The notes beneath the pieces are model-generated. The model had not been told where the DNA came from. It saw only the letters and a program-made list of their open reading frames with translations, and did not search any database. A program made the translations under genes and the position numbers. Shown here in pieces: positions 33,690 to 41,526 of a stretch of DNA of 64,000 nucleotides; within the stretch, counting starts at the first letter, position 1, and each line of letters opens with the position of its first letter. Location of the stretch: the NCBI GenBank assembly GCA_021325635.1, contig JAJPGV010000035.1, forward strand, positions 296,632 through 360,631, written 5' to 3'. Origin of the DNA: Chloroflexota bacterium (lineage in GTDB: Bacteria > Chloroflexota > JAJPGV01).

Positions 33690-34832
33690 CTAGGGAGTCA
33701 GCTCCGAGGGCAGGGGCTGGGGCCGCGAATACCAGCGATCGCCCGCTTCTACGACACGCTTGCGGCTCTTGATGGCCAAGCGCCGCATCAGGTCCAGGAC
33801 CTCGGGCTCTTCCTCGGCGGGCCGGACCTCGATGAGGCCCGACGCTTTCAAGCCTTCCCAGAACGTTCTGCCCACCTCCGTGCGGATCAGCGTCAGCGTC
33901 CAGCCATCCTGACCCAGTCCGCCGAGCGAGATATCGGCGTGCTCCGCGGTGAAGTCGGGACAGTGATGGCAATGAGAGCGAGCCATCGGGCGAACCTCTT
34001 TCAAGGGGATGGCGACGGGGTCGCCGCCATCCTTCGGGTAGACGATGACCTTGCCCTTGATGTTGATCTTGTGCACGTTGTGCACGTCGATGGCGCGCCG
34101 CTCGACCATGGTCTGGGTGATGAACGGCTCGAACTCGAACGTCTCGCTGCACAGCAGGCCGACAACCAGCGCCACCCTCGAGTAGTACTTCTTGACCTTC
34201 GTGGTCATGAGCTTGCGCACGAACTCGGTCTGGCAGGGAACAGCCATGAGCGCCAGCCGCGAATAGCCGTCCTTAACCGCCTGTTTCAGTGGCAGCGGCG
34301 TCGGCACGTAGGTGTAGCGCGACATGCCGCCGGCCAGCACTTCCTCAGCGCTCGTGGCCACATAAGCGCCGCTGTCCAGGGGATGCCATTCTGCCCCGTT
34401 GCTCGAGGTTAGGACGCCATCGATTTCCCCGGCTTCCAGGGCCCAAATGGCCAGCGTAGAAGCGATCCCGCCGTCCTGTGTCCTGGCCCGCACCCGCGGC
34501 TCGCGTGACCGGGCGAACACGATTTCCTGGTGGATGCCGCATAGCTCTTCCGGCTGCTTCTCCCGCCCGAACAGCAGCCTGTCCACCTCCGGGGCGCCGT
34601 AGCCGATTCGCGGACACGCCCGGGCGCACGTGTCGCAGCCCTTTTCCCCGTGCACGCAGGTATCCGCCGTGTCCAGTGTTTGCACGGGTGTGAGATTTCG
34701 ATAATCCAGCACCTGGTGCGGGCAGACCACTACACAGCCGGAGCAGCCGGTGCACAGCCCGGTTTGGACGACATCGTAGAACAGGTCACGCCAGTGGGCG
34801 TGGCCTTCTTTGGTCGAAAGTGGGAGGGGCAT
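33690..34832 (-). CDS. FrhB-like iron-sulfur flavoprotein (coenzyme F420 hydrogenase/dehydrogenase beta subunit family)
   Basis: 380 residues from ATG 34832. The N-terminal part has a ferredoxin cluster TGLCTGCSGCVVVCPHQVL and further Cys (CVHGEKGCDTCARACPR). The centre carries the FrhB core with RARTQDGGIASTLA and LMAVPCQTEFVRKL, and a later RSHCHHCPDFTAEHADI adds a third Cys/His set. Members of this family reduce or oxidise F420, ferredoxin or other acceptors with FAD. Partner and substrate are unknown. It is divergent from the pyruvate dehydrogenase operon. The start is uncertain: an AGGAGG lies 18 nt upstream, far from ideal. Confidence 0.82.
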   Translation of the reverse strand: MPLPLSTKEGHAHWRDLFYDVVQTGLCTGCSGCVVVCPHQVLDYRNLTPVQTLDTADTCVHGEKGCDTCARACPRIGYGAPEVDRLLFGREKQPEELCGIHQEIVFARSREPRVRARTQDGGIASTLAIWALEAGEIDGVLTSSNGAEWHPLDSGAYVATSAEEVLAGGMSRYTYVPTPLPLKQAVKDGYSRLALMAVPCQTEFVRKLMTTKVKKYYSRVALVVGLLCSETFEFEPFITQTMVERRAIDVHNVHKINIKGKVIVYPKDGGDPVAIPLKEVRPMARSHCHHCPDFTAEHADISLGGLGQDGWTLTLIRTEVGRTFWEGLKASGLIEVRPAEEEPEVLDLMRRLAIKSRKRVVEAGDRWYSRPQPLPSELTP

Positions 34833-34905
34833 TCCGGCGGATTGTAGCGACCTCCTGAAACAGGCCGCCTGCCGCATCTGCCATCGAACGGCTGCCCGCG
34901 GCGGC

Positions 34906-34911
34906 TAAAAT
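34906..34911 (+). promoter_or_regulatory. Possible -10 element of the pyruvate dehydrogenase operon
   Basis: TAAAAT in the divergent region 30 bp before the pdhA ATG at 34941 is a good -10 candidate. A start near 34919 gives a leader of about 22 nt. The -35 region has no clear match. Confidence 0.35.
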
Positions 34912-34940
34912 CCCGTATGAAGCCGGATTAGGGGCAGTAC

Positions 34941-35963
34941 ATGGCAATTGATACGCAGGCTCGCGACAAGGCGCTTGCCAGCCACAGTCAGGACGAGCTG
35001 AGGGGCCTCCACCATCTCATGCTGCTGAACCGCCGATTCGAAGAGAAGGTGGGGGAGATGTACACGCGCGCCAAGGTCGGTGGCTTCCTCCATCTGAACA
35101 TCGGCGAAGAGGCCACCTTCGTAGGCGCCATCAAGGCTCTGCAACCAGGGGATTACCTCTTCAGCACCTACCGCGAGCATGGGCACGCCATCAGCCATGG
35201 CGTGGATCCCAGGCGGGTGATGGCGGAGCTCTTCGGGCGCGTCGACGGAACGAGTCGCGGGCGTGGTGGCTCCATGCACCTGTTCGATGGGGAAAAGCGG
35301 TTCATGGGCGGCTACGCCATCGTGGCCGGATCCATCGCCCTGGCCGTGGGCACCGCCCTGGCATCGGTCTACCGCGAGACCAACGAAGTGACGATGTCCT
35401 TCTTCGGCGATGGCGCTACCAACAATGGGACCTTTCACGAGTCCCTCAACCTGGCCAAGGTGTGGAAGCTGCCGCTGGTGTTCCTGTGCGTGAACAATCA
35501 GTACGGCATGGGCAGCGCGGTCGAAAGGGTGTCCGCGGTTACCGAGATGTATCGCAAGGCGGCCGCATATGACATCCCGGCCGAGCGCGTGGACGGCATG
35601 GACGTCATTGCCGTGCTGGACGCCAGCCGCGCCGCGGCGGCCCGGGCCCGCGAAGAGAAGACGCCCTATTTCATAGAAGCGGTCACCTACCGCTACCGCG
35701 GCCACTCCATGGCCGACCCTGGCACGTACCGGAGCAAGGAAGAGGTGGAGGAATGGCGCCGCCGCGACGCCATCGAGGGCTTTCGCCATCGCCTGCTCGA
35801 AGCCGGGATGGCCACCGAGCAGGACTTCGAAGCGGACGAGGCCGACGTGGCGCGCGTCGTCCTAGAGGCCGTGGACTTCGCCGACGCCAGCCCGGAGCCC
35901 GACCCGGCGGTTGAGCTGCGAAAAGACGTCTACGTCGGCGATGTGCCGGTGAGCTGGCGCTGA
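34941..35963 (+). CDS. pdhA: Pyruvate dehydrogenase E1 component, alpha subunit
   Basis: 340 residues. It carries the thiamine-diphosphate motif GDGATNNGTFHESLNLA and downstream CVNNQYGMGS, plus the phosphorylation-loop-like YRYRGHSMADPGTYRS segment. With E1 beta it decarboxylates pyruvate (or a related 2-oxoacid) and acetylates the E2 lipoyl group. It is the first gene of an operon with E1 beta 2 bp later and E2 40 bp after that. No E3 gene is present in the window. A role with acetoin or a branched-chain 2-oxoacid cannot be fully excluded. Confidence 0.9.
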   Translation: MAIDTQARDKALASHSQDELRGLHHLMLLNRRFEEKVGEMYTRAKVGGFLHLNIGEEATFVGAIKALQPGDYLFSTYREHGHAISHGVDPRRVMAELFGRVDGTSRGRGGSMHLFDGEKRFMGGYAIVAGSIALAVGTALASVYRETNEVTMSFFGDGATNNGTFHESLNLAKVWKLPLVFLCVNNQYGMGSAVERVSAVTEMYRKAAAYDIPAERVDGMDVIAVLDASRAAAARAREEKTPYFIEAVTYRYRGHSMADPGTYRSKEEVEEWRRRDAIEGFRHRLLEAGMATEQDFEADEADVARVVLEAVDFADASPEPDPAVELRKDVYVGDVPVSWR

Positions 35964-35965
35964 TC

Positions 35966-36952
35966 ATGGGACAGATGACGTATCGCGAAGCGTTGAACCA
36001 GGCGCTCCGCGAAGAGCTGCTGCGAGACGAGACCGTCATGCTGATGGGCGAGGACATCGGGCTGTTCGACGGGTCGTTCAAGGTCACCCAGGGCCTGTAC
36101 AAGGAGTTCGGCGAGCGACGCGTTCGCGACACACCTATCTCCGAGGACACCATCGTCGGCGCAGCGGTGGGCGCGGCGCTGGCCGGGCTGCGGCCGGTGG
36201 TGGAGATCATGACCATCAACTTCTCGCTGCTGGCCACCGACCAGGTGGTCAACCACGCCGCCAAGATCCGCTACATGTTCGGCGGCCACGCCACGGTGCC
36301 CATGGTGGTTCGCATGCCAGGCGGCGGCGGGCATCAGCTAGGCGCGCAGCATTCGCAGAGCCTCGAGGTGTGGTACGCGACGATCCCGGGCCTCATCGTC
36401 GTGGCGCCGGCCACGCCCGCGGACGCCAAGGGCATGCTCAAGGCCTCCATACGCGACGACAACCCGGTCATCTTCATCGAGAACGAGGGGCTGTACAACA
36501 CCAAAGGCGAGGTGCCCGAAGGTGAATACCTGACCCCCCTGGGTAGGGCCGACGTCAAACGCGCCGGCAGCGACGTATCGATCGTGGCGCACTCACGCAT
36601 GGTGCTGCTCGCTCTCGAAGCGGCCGGCGTTCTGGCCAAGGAGGGCATCGAGGCCGAGGTGGTCGACCTCCGCAGCCTGCGTCCTTTGGACGTCGAGACC
36701 ATCCGCGCATCCGTCGAGAAGACCAGCCACGCCGTGGTGGTAGAAGAGGGCTGGGGCAGCTACGGCATCACGGCTGAGACCGCGGCCACGATCTACGAAA
36801 CAGCCTTCGATTTCCTCGATGCGCCGCTGGTACGCATTGCTGGCGTCGAGGTGCCGATGCCCTACAACCACAATATGGAGCAAGCATGCATTCCCACCGT
36901 CGAGCAGATCGTCGCCGGCGCCAAGAAGACCCTGCGCAAGGCGGCCGCGTAA
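35966..36952 (+). CDS. pdhB: Pyruvate dehydrogenase E1 component, beta subunit
   Basis: 328 residues, a usual length. Features include the N-terminal MTYREALNQALREELLRDET, DTPISEDTIVGAAVGAAL and the FGGHATVPMVVRMPGGGG loop, then YTTPxG-type and VEEGWGSYGI in the C-terminal transketolase domain. It pairs with the E1 alpha gene just upstream (2 bp gap) to form the alpha2beta2 E1 enzyme that provides the thiamine-diphosphate active site. Cytosolic. Same operon as E2. Confidence 0.92.
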   Translation: MGQMTYREALNQALREELLRDETVMLMGEDIGLFDGSFKVTQGLYKEFGERRVRDTPISEDTIVGAAVGAALAGLRPVVEIMTINFSLLATDQVVNHAAKIRYMFGGHATVPMVVRMPGGGGHQLGAQHSQSLEVWYATIPGLIVVAPATPADAKGMLKASIRDDNPVIFIENEGLYNTKGEVPEGEYLTPLGRADVKRAGSDVSIVAHSRMVLLALEAAGVLAKEGIEAEVVDLRSLRPLDVETIRASVEKTSHAVVVEEGWGSYGITAETAATIYETAFDFLDAPLVRIAGVEVPMPYNHNMEQACIPTVEQIVAGAKKTLRKAAA

Positions 36953-36992
36953 GCATGCCTCTTTTGGCCGGCGGTGAGGGGAGGCGAGCCTG

Positions 36993-38258
36993 ATGCCCGA
37001 GCAGGTGGTCATGCCGAGACTGTCGGACACGATGACCGAGGGCACAGTGTCGAAGTGGCTCAAGCACCCTGGAGACGAGGTCAAGAAGGGCGAGCCATTG
37101 GTCGAAATCGAAACGGACAAGGCCAACATCGAGCTGGAGGCGTACGCTTCCGGCCGCCTGGCCCGAATCATTTTGAGCGAGGGACAATCGGCGCCGGTCG
37201 GCCAGCTCATCGGCGAGATTGCTCTACCGGGTGAGGAGCCGACCGCCGGGTCCGCCCCGCTGGCGACCAGCGCCGGCGCACAGGCCCCAGCTCGAGCTGC
37301 CGTGGCGGTCGAGGCGCCAGCGGCCCAGCCGGGCCAAGGGCCAAAGCCGGCGGCAGCCACGGCGGTAGCAATGGCGCCAGAGGCGCCAGACGTGCTGCCG
37401 GCGAACGGCAAGGTGCGGGCTTCTCCCATGGCCCGGCGCCTCGCCCGGGAGCTCGGCGTTGAGCTGGCCGTCGTCCATGGAAGCGGCCCCCTTGGCCGTA
37501 TCCAGAAAGAGGACGTCGAGGCGGCGGCCAAGAACGCTGGGGCAGGAGCGCCATCCGCGGCGCCGGCTGGTCCCGAGGTCGAGACCGTCGCCTTGACCCG
37601 CATCCAGCAGACGATTGCCCGGCGCATGGTCGAGGCCAAGAGCAGCGTGCCGCACTTCTACGTGACTATGGACGTCGACATGCGCCGCGCCATGGAGAAC
37701 CTGGAAGAGCTCAACGACGGACAGCCCAAGGAACAGCAGGTGACCGTCAACGACGTCATCCTGCGGGCCTGCGCCCTGACGTTGAAGGATTTCCCCGACG
37801 TCAACTCGTCGTATGACGGCGGCAAGCTGGTCCGTCATCAGCGCATCCACGTGGGCTTCGCGGTGGCAGTGGACGGCGGCCTCATCGAGCCGGTCATCCG
37901 TGACGCCGACCGGAAGGGCCTGCGCGCCTTGGCCGCTGAGAGCAAGGCGCTGTCGCGCAAGATGCGTGAGGGCCGGGCCGAGCTCCAGGACTACGAGGGC
38001 GGCACCTTCAGCATCTCCAACCTGGGCATGTATGGGGTGGACGAGTTCTCGGCCATCATCAATCCGCCCCACAGCGCCATCCTGGCGGTGGGCGCGGTGC
38101 AGGACCAGCCGGTAGTCGTCAATGGACAGCTGGCCGTCTCCAAGCGCGTCAAGCTCACACTGTCGGCCGACCACCGCGTGTTCTACGGCGCGACCGCGGC
38201 CGAATTCCTGCGGGCCGTCAAACAGCGCCTGGAGAAGCCCCTCTCGCTGTTCGCCTAG
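36993..38258 (+). CDS. pdhC: Dihydrolipoamide acetyltransferase (E2)
   Basis: 421 residues. A lipoyl domain with IETDKANIELEAYASG (lipoyl Lys in ETDKA) is followed by an Ala/Pro linker, a peripheral-subunit-binding domain (RASPMARRLARELGVELAVV) and a catalytic core with TRIQQTIARRMVEA and a C-terminal SADHRVFYGATAAEFLRA. The usual DHRxxDG active-site box reads DHRVFYG, so the Asp is replaced by Tyr while the catalytic His is kept. E2 passes acetyl groups from E1 to CoA. Its TAG stop overlaps the convergent VIT-transporter stop (CTAG). Confidence 0.9.
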   Translation: MPEQVVMPRLSDTMTEGTVSKWLKHPGDEVKKGEPLVEIETDKANIELEAYASGRLARIILSEGQSAPVGQLIGEIALPGEEPTAGSAPLATSAGAQAPARAAVAVEAPAAQPGQGPKPAAATAVAMAPEAPDVLPANGKVRASPMARRLARELGVELAVVHGSGPLGRIQKEDVEAAAKNAGAGAPSAAPAGPEVETVALTRIQQTIARRMVEAKSSVPHFYVTMDVDMRRAMENLEELNDGQPKEQQVTVNDVILRACALTLKDFPDVNSSYDGGKLVRHQRIHVGFAVAVDGGLIEPVIRDADRKGLRALAAESKALSRKMREGRAELQDYEGGTFSISNLGMYGVDEFSAIINPPHSAILAVGAVQDQPVVVNGQLAVSKRVKLTLSADHRVFYGATAAEFLRAVKQRLEKPLSLFA

Positions 38259-39001
38259 GAGCGCAGCAGCAGCGGGACCAGCCGGCCGAGCGCGTAGGTT
38301 ATCCCGGCGGCTGCCAGGCCAATGGCCACAACCTCCAGACCGCTGCGCCAGTAATCGCGGTGTGAGACCGCCGCCTTGCCGATGCCAATCCCGAACAGCG
38401 CCACAATGGTCAGCGCAACGGACACGGCCATGGCGGCAACAGGGCCCAGGAAGACGTACGGCAGTATCGGGACCAAGGCGCTGAGGATGAAGGACACCCC
38501 GATGACCAGCGCGTTGCGGAACGGGCTCTGGAACTCTTCCACCCGCAGGCCCAGCTCCTTTTCGACGTGAGTCCGGAACAGCAGCTCGGGGTGCTGGGCC
38601 AGGAGCGCGGTTACCGCCTCGGCCGAATCGCGGCTGAGCCCCTCGCGCTGGAAGATGGCGCGAAGCTCGTAGTGCTCTTCGGCTGGGCTTTCCTCCAGCT
38701 CACGGCGCTCCTTGGCAATTTCCGCCGAATGCAGCTCCTGCTGCGCCTTGGACGCCTGGTACTCGCCCGCGGCCATGGCCAGCGCACCGGCAATGGCCTC
38801 GGCCAGGCCGGCGACGAGAACGGTCGTATTGTTGGCCGTTGCCCCTACGACGCTGGTCACGACGCCCAGTGTGGTGAGCAGGCCATCCTGCATGCCAAAC
38901 ACCACCTCCCGAATCTGCGAGAGGTTGGCGATGCGCTGCCGTTCGCGGAACAGCTTTTCGATTGGCCGCCGGGACGCCCTGGGAGCTTCGACCGGAGACA
39001 T
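38255..39001 (-). CDS. VIT1/CCC1 family transporter
   Basis: 248 residues. After a cytosolic N-terminus comes the VIT/CCC1 start (IREVVFGMQDGLLTTLGVVT), a second helix with GLAEAIAGALAMAAGEYQAS, a long charged cytosolic loop rich in Glu (about 100-150), and three C-terminal helices. These proteins export or store iron or manganese; the acidic loop could bind metal. The ATG at 39001 is chosen because it precedes the conserved region at normal length; an earlier in-frame start would add a Pro/Arg-rich leader. Convergent with pdhC. Confidence 0.85.
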   Translation of the reverse strand: MSPVEAPRASRRPIEKLFRERQRIANLSQIREVVFGMQDGLLTTLGVVTSVVGATANNTTVLVAGLAEAIAGALAMAAGEYQASKAQQELHSAEIAKERRELEESPAEEHYELRAIFQREGLSRDSAEAVTALLAQHPELLFRTHVEKELGLRVEEFQSPFRNALVIGVSFILSALVPILPYVFLGPVAAMAVSVALTIVALFGIGIGKAAVSHRDYWRSGLEVVAIGLAAAGITYALGRLVPLLLRS

Positions 39002-39108
39002 GCCCGAAGCATAGCCCTGGCCGGGCGGTCGATCCGGCCGCTGCGCGCTGGCCCGCCGATCATCTATGCTGCTTGCCAGCGACACAAGTCCTGAAAGGGA
39101 GAGAGAGT

Positions 39109-39537
39109 GTGCGGACGTTGCCGGCGTGGTCATGGAGCGGAGTTTGGGCTAACGGCGCACTGCTGGGTGTGCTGCTGACGGCGGCATGCTCGCGCGGCGG
39201 CGCAGCCGCAACCCCTACAGCGGCGGTTCCGACCCGCAGCCCGGCCAGCGAGGCGACGCAAGCGCCCCCTTCGCCGACTCCGACTCCGGCCGGCGTCGAG
39301 TACACCGTCAAGGAAGGCGACACGCTTTCGCGGATCGCCGCCCAGAACGGCAGCAGCGTCGACGCCATAGTGAAAGCCAATGGTCTCGGCGATCCCGACA
39401 AGATCCAGGTTGGCCAGAAGCTGATCATCCCCGGAGGCAGCGCATCGGCCGCGCCCGGTCCGACCAGCTCCTCGGCGTCCGGCAGCGGCAGCGCCGCCGG
39501 CGCAACCCCGGTACCCAACCGTCCCCCGCCACCTTGA
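39109..39537 (+). CDS. LysM-domain lipoprotein
   Basis: 142 residues from GTG. The N-terminus has a signal peptide with a lipobox-like LLTAAC (Cys27), so it should be lipidated and held on the outer face of the membrane. After a Thr/Pro/Ala-rich spacer is one LysM domain: YTVKEGDTLSRIAAQNGSSV followed by ANGLGDPDKIQVGQKLIIPG, which binds peptidoglycan. The C-terminus is a low-complexity Ser/Ala tail. The GTG at 39109 has GGGAGAG upstream. It may tether another factor to the wall. Confidence 0.82.
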   Translation: MRTLPAWSWSGVWANGALLGVLLTAACSRGGAAATPTAAVPTRSPASEATQAPPSPTPTPAGVEYTVKEGDTLSRIAAQNGSSVDAIVKANGLGDPDKIQVGQKLIIPGGSASAAPGPTSSSASGSGSAAGATPVPNRPPPP

Positions 39538-39561
39538 AGGAGGAATAGTAGGATAGCGACC

Positions 39562-39795
39562 ATGGATCGATTGTGGGCTTTCGAAAGGAAGCAGGATGGG
39601 AAGCGGGTCGAATTCTTCTCCGAGGTGCGGGCCGGCAGGCTGACCTACATCATTCGCGAGCTATCCGAGAGCCAGGACAGCGTCACCACCGATCGGGACG
39701 CCGTGGAGTTCTTTCGCAATGAGCTGATCCAGGGCGGCTACCGACCCGTTTCGTTTTACAGAGAGGGGCCAGCCGGGGGCGACCAGGCGTCCTAA
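39562..39795 (+). CDS. Small hypothetical protein
   Basis: 77 residues, charged and soluble. Starts MDRLWAFERKQDGKRVEFFS and contains LTYIIRELSESQDSVTTDRD. No known domain. It lies 24 bp after the LysM gene on the same strand and has GAAGGAGGAATAG upstream of its ATG, which supports real translation and a shared transcript. Confidence 0.6.
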   Translation: MDRLWAFERKQDGKRVEFFSEVRAGRLTYIIRELSESQDSVTTDRDAVEFFRNELIQGGYRPVSFYREGPAGGDQAS

Positions 39796-39925
39796 GAAGA
39801 ACGTCCCAGGCCGCGCGCGCTTTCGCCAATGCCTGGGGTAGAGTGCTAGTCTAGCTACCAGAGAAGGAGCCCTTGCCACGCCTGTCGCGTTGATCCCGTC
39901 ACCTACCAAGTGGAAGGAGGGGCCG

Positions 39926-40363
39926 ATGCCCCTCGACGACGAGGACGTTGTCCACGTCTGCCGGATAGGGCTCTTCCAGAATCTGTCCCCCAAGGACATC
40001 ATGTTCCTGGTGCGGGTGAGCCACACCGTGATCGCCGAGGAGGGCTCGGTGGTGATCTCGCAGAACTCGCTGGCGGACTTCTTTTACATCATCGTTGAAG
40101 GCTTGCTCCGGATCCGCATTCATGCGGGCGAGAAGAGCATCGTCGTGGCGTACCTGACGCGCGGGCAGTACGTCGGCGAAACAGCGATCATGCAGGGCAC
40201 GCCGCGGACGGCCTCAGTGGAAGCGGCGCGAGATACGCGGCTGGTGCGCGTGCCTGGCTTCACCTTCCGGCGGATCATGTCTCGACCGGAAAACCGCTGG
40301 CGGCTGGACAAGAAGATCCACGAGCGAGACAAGTCGAACCAGCGCATCATCACTCGCAAGTAG
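39926..40363 (+). CDS. Cyclic nucleotide-binding-domain protein
   Basis: 145 residues, one cNMP-binding fold and little else. It has SHTVIAEEGSVVISQNSLAD, FFYIIVEGLLRIRIHAG and RGQYVGETAIMQGTPRTASV, where the GE and R-T-A-S pocket residues that bind the cyclic phosphate are recognisable. No helix-turn-helix follows, so it is not a CRP-type transcription factor by itself. The ATG at 39926 has AAGGAGG upstream. It might signal to a partner; the next gene is a CoA transferase 16 bp away. Confidence 0.8.
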   Translation: MPLDDEDVVHVCRIGLFQNLSPKDIMFLVRVSHTVIAEEGSVVISQNSLADFFYIIVEGLLRIRIHAGEKSIVVAYLTRGQYVGETAIMQGTPRTASVEAARDTRLVRVPGFTFRRIMSRPENRWRLDKKIHERDKSNQRIITRK

Positions 40364-40379
40364 CCGCGCACTCGAAGTC

Positions 40380-41519
40380 TTGGGTTATCCGCTAGCCGGC
40401 ATCCGGGTGCTGGCCATGGAGGCCGCGGTTGCCGGCCCCTTCGCGACGCGCCACCTGGCCGATCTCGGCGCCGACGTGGTCAAGATCGAACGGCCTGAAG
40501 GAGACTTCGCGCGCCGCTACGACCATGCGGTGCAAGGCCTATCGTCGTATTTCGTGTGGCTGAATCGAGGCAAGCGCAGCGTGGTGCTGGACTGGGACCA
40601 GCCGCGAGATCGCGAAGCTCTGGGGCGCCTCGTCGCCCGATCGGACGTGCTCGTGCATAACCTGGGGCCGGGCGCAATGGAGCGCCTGGGGCTGGGGCCC
40701 GAAGCGCTGAGCGAGCAATTCCCTCGCTTGATCCACGCCGGCATCTCGGGCTATGGCCGAGGTGGACCATACGAGAGCAAGAAGTCGTTCGATCTGCTCG
40801 TCCAGGGCGAAAGTGGCGTGATCTCGCTGACGGGAACTCCCGAGCAGCCGTGCAAGGTAGGCATCTCTATCGCCGACCTCACCGCCGGCATGTACGCCTT
40901 CTCGTCGATCCTGGCCGCCCTCATCGAGCGGCAGAAAACGGGCAAGGGCGGCGCCATCGACATCTCCATGCTGGAATGCATGGCCGAGCTGTCAGGCGGC
41001 CAGATCAACACCTATCGCTACGGCGGCGTGCAGCTGGCTCGAGCCGGCTGGCGGCACAACATCATCGTGCCCTATGGCCCCTACCGCTGCGGCGGGGGGA
41101 AGTTCGTGAACCTGGCGGTGCAGAACGAGGGTCAGTGGGAGCGATTGTGTGCGCAGGTGCTCGATCTCCGGGAGCTGGCGTCCGATCCACGCTATGCCAC
41201 CAACGCCAAGCGGCTGGCGAACAGGGAAACCCTCGAGCCGCTCATCGAGCAGGTCCTGGGAAAGCTCGATGAGGCAGAGGTCATTGCCCGGTTGGAGGCA
41301 GCGGACGTGCCGTATGGCCGGATCAATGACATGCGCGAGGTGGTTGCGCACCCGCAGCTGGAAGCGAGGGGACGTTGGGTGGAGTACGGCAGCGAAGCTG
41401 GTCCCCTGCAAATGCTCATGCACCCCATGAACGTCGCCGGACTGCCCCAACGGACTGACGACGTACCCGCCATCGGCCAGCACACGGGCGAGGTCCTGCG
41501 CGAGATCGGCCTCACCTAG
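40380..41519 (+). CDS. CaiB/BaiF-type CoA transferase
   Basis: 379 residues from a TTG start 16 bp after the previous gene. Family III CoA-transferase marks: the N-terminal GIRVLAMEAAVAGPFATRHL, DLGADVVKIERPEGD, LNRGKRSVVLDW, then ISIADLTAGMYA with the catalytic Asp. These enzymes move CoA between carboxylic acids; the substrate here is not evident. The next gene is convergent. TTG is used because no ATG or GTG lies before the conserved N-terminus. Confidence 0.85.
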   Translation: MGYPLAGIRVLAMEAAVAGPFATRHLADLGADVVKIERPEGDFARRYDHAVQGLSSYFVWLNRGKRSVVLDWDQPRDREALGRLVARSDVLVHNLGPGAMERLGLGPEALSEQFPRLIHAGISGYGRGGPYESKKSFDLLVQGESGVISLTGTPEQPCKVGISIADLTAGMYAFSSILAALIERQKTGKGGAIDISMLECMAELSGGQINTYRYGGVQLARAGWRHNIIVPYGPYRCGGGKFVNLAVQNEGQWERLCAQVLDLRELASDPRYATNAKRLANRETLEPLIEQVLGKLDEAEVIARLEAADVPYGRINDMREVVAHPQLEARGRWVEYGSEAGPLQMLMHPMNVAGLPQRTDDVPAIGQHTGEVLREIGLT

Positions 41520-41526
41520 AAGCGTT

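Noticed and set aside
37224..38174. Minus-strand frame opposite pdhC
   Set aside because: Overlaps the E2 catalytic core on the other strand; no motif.
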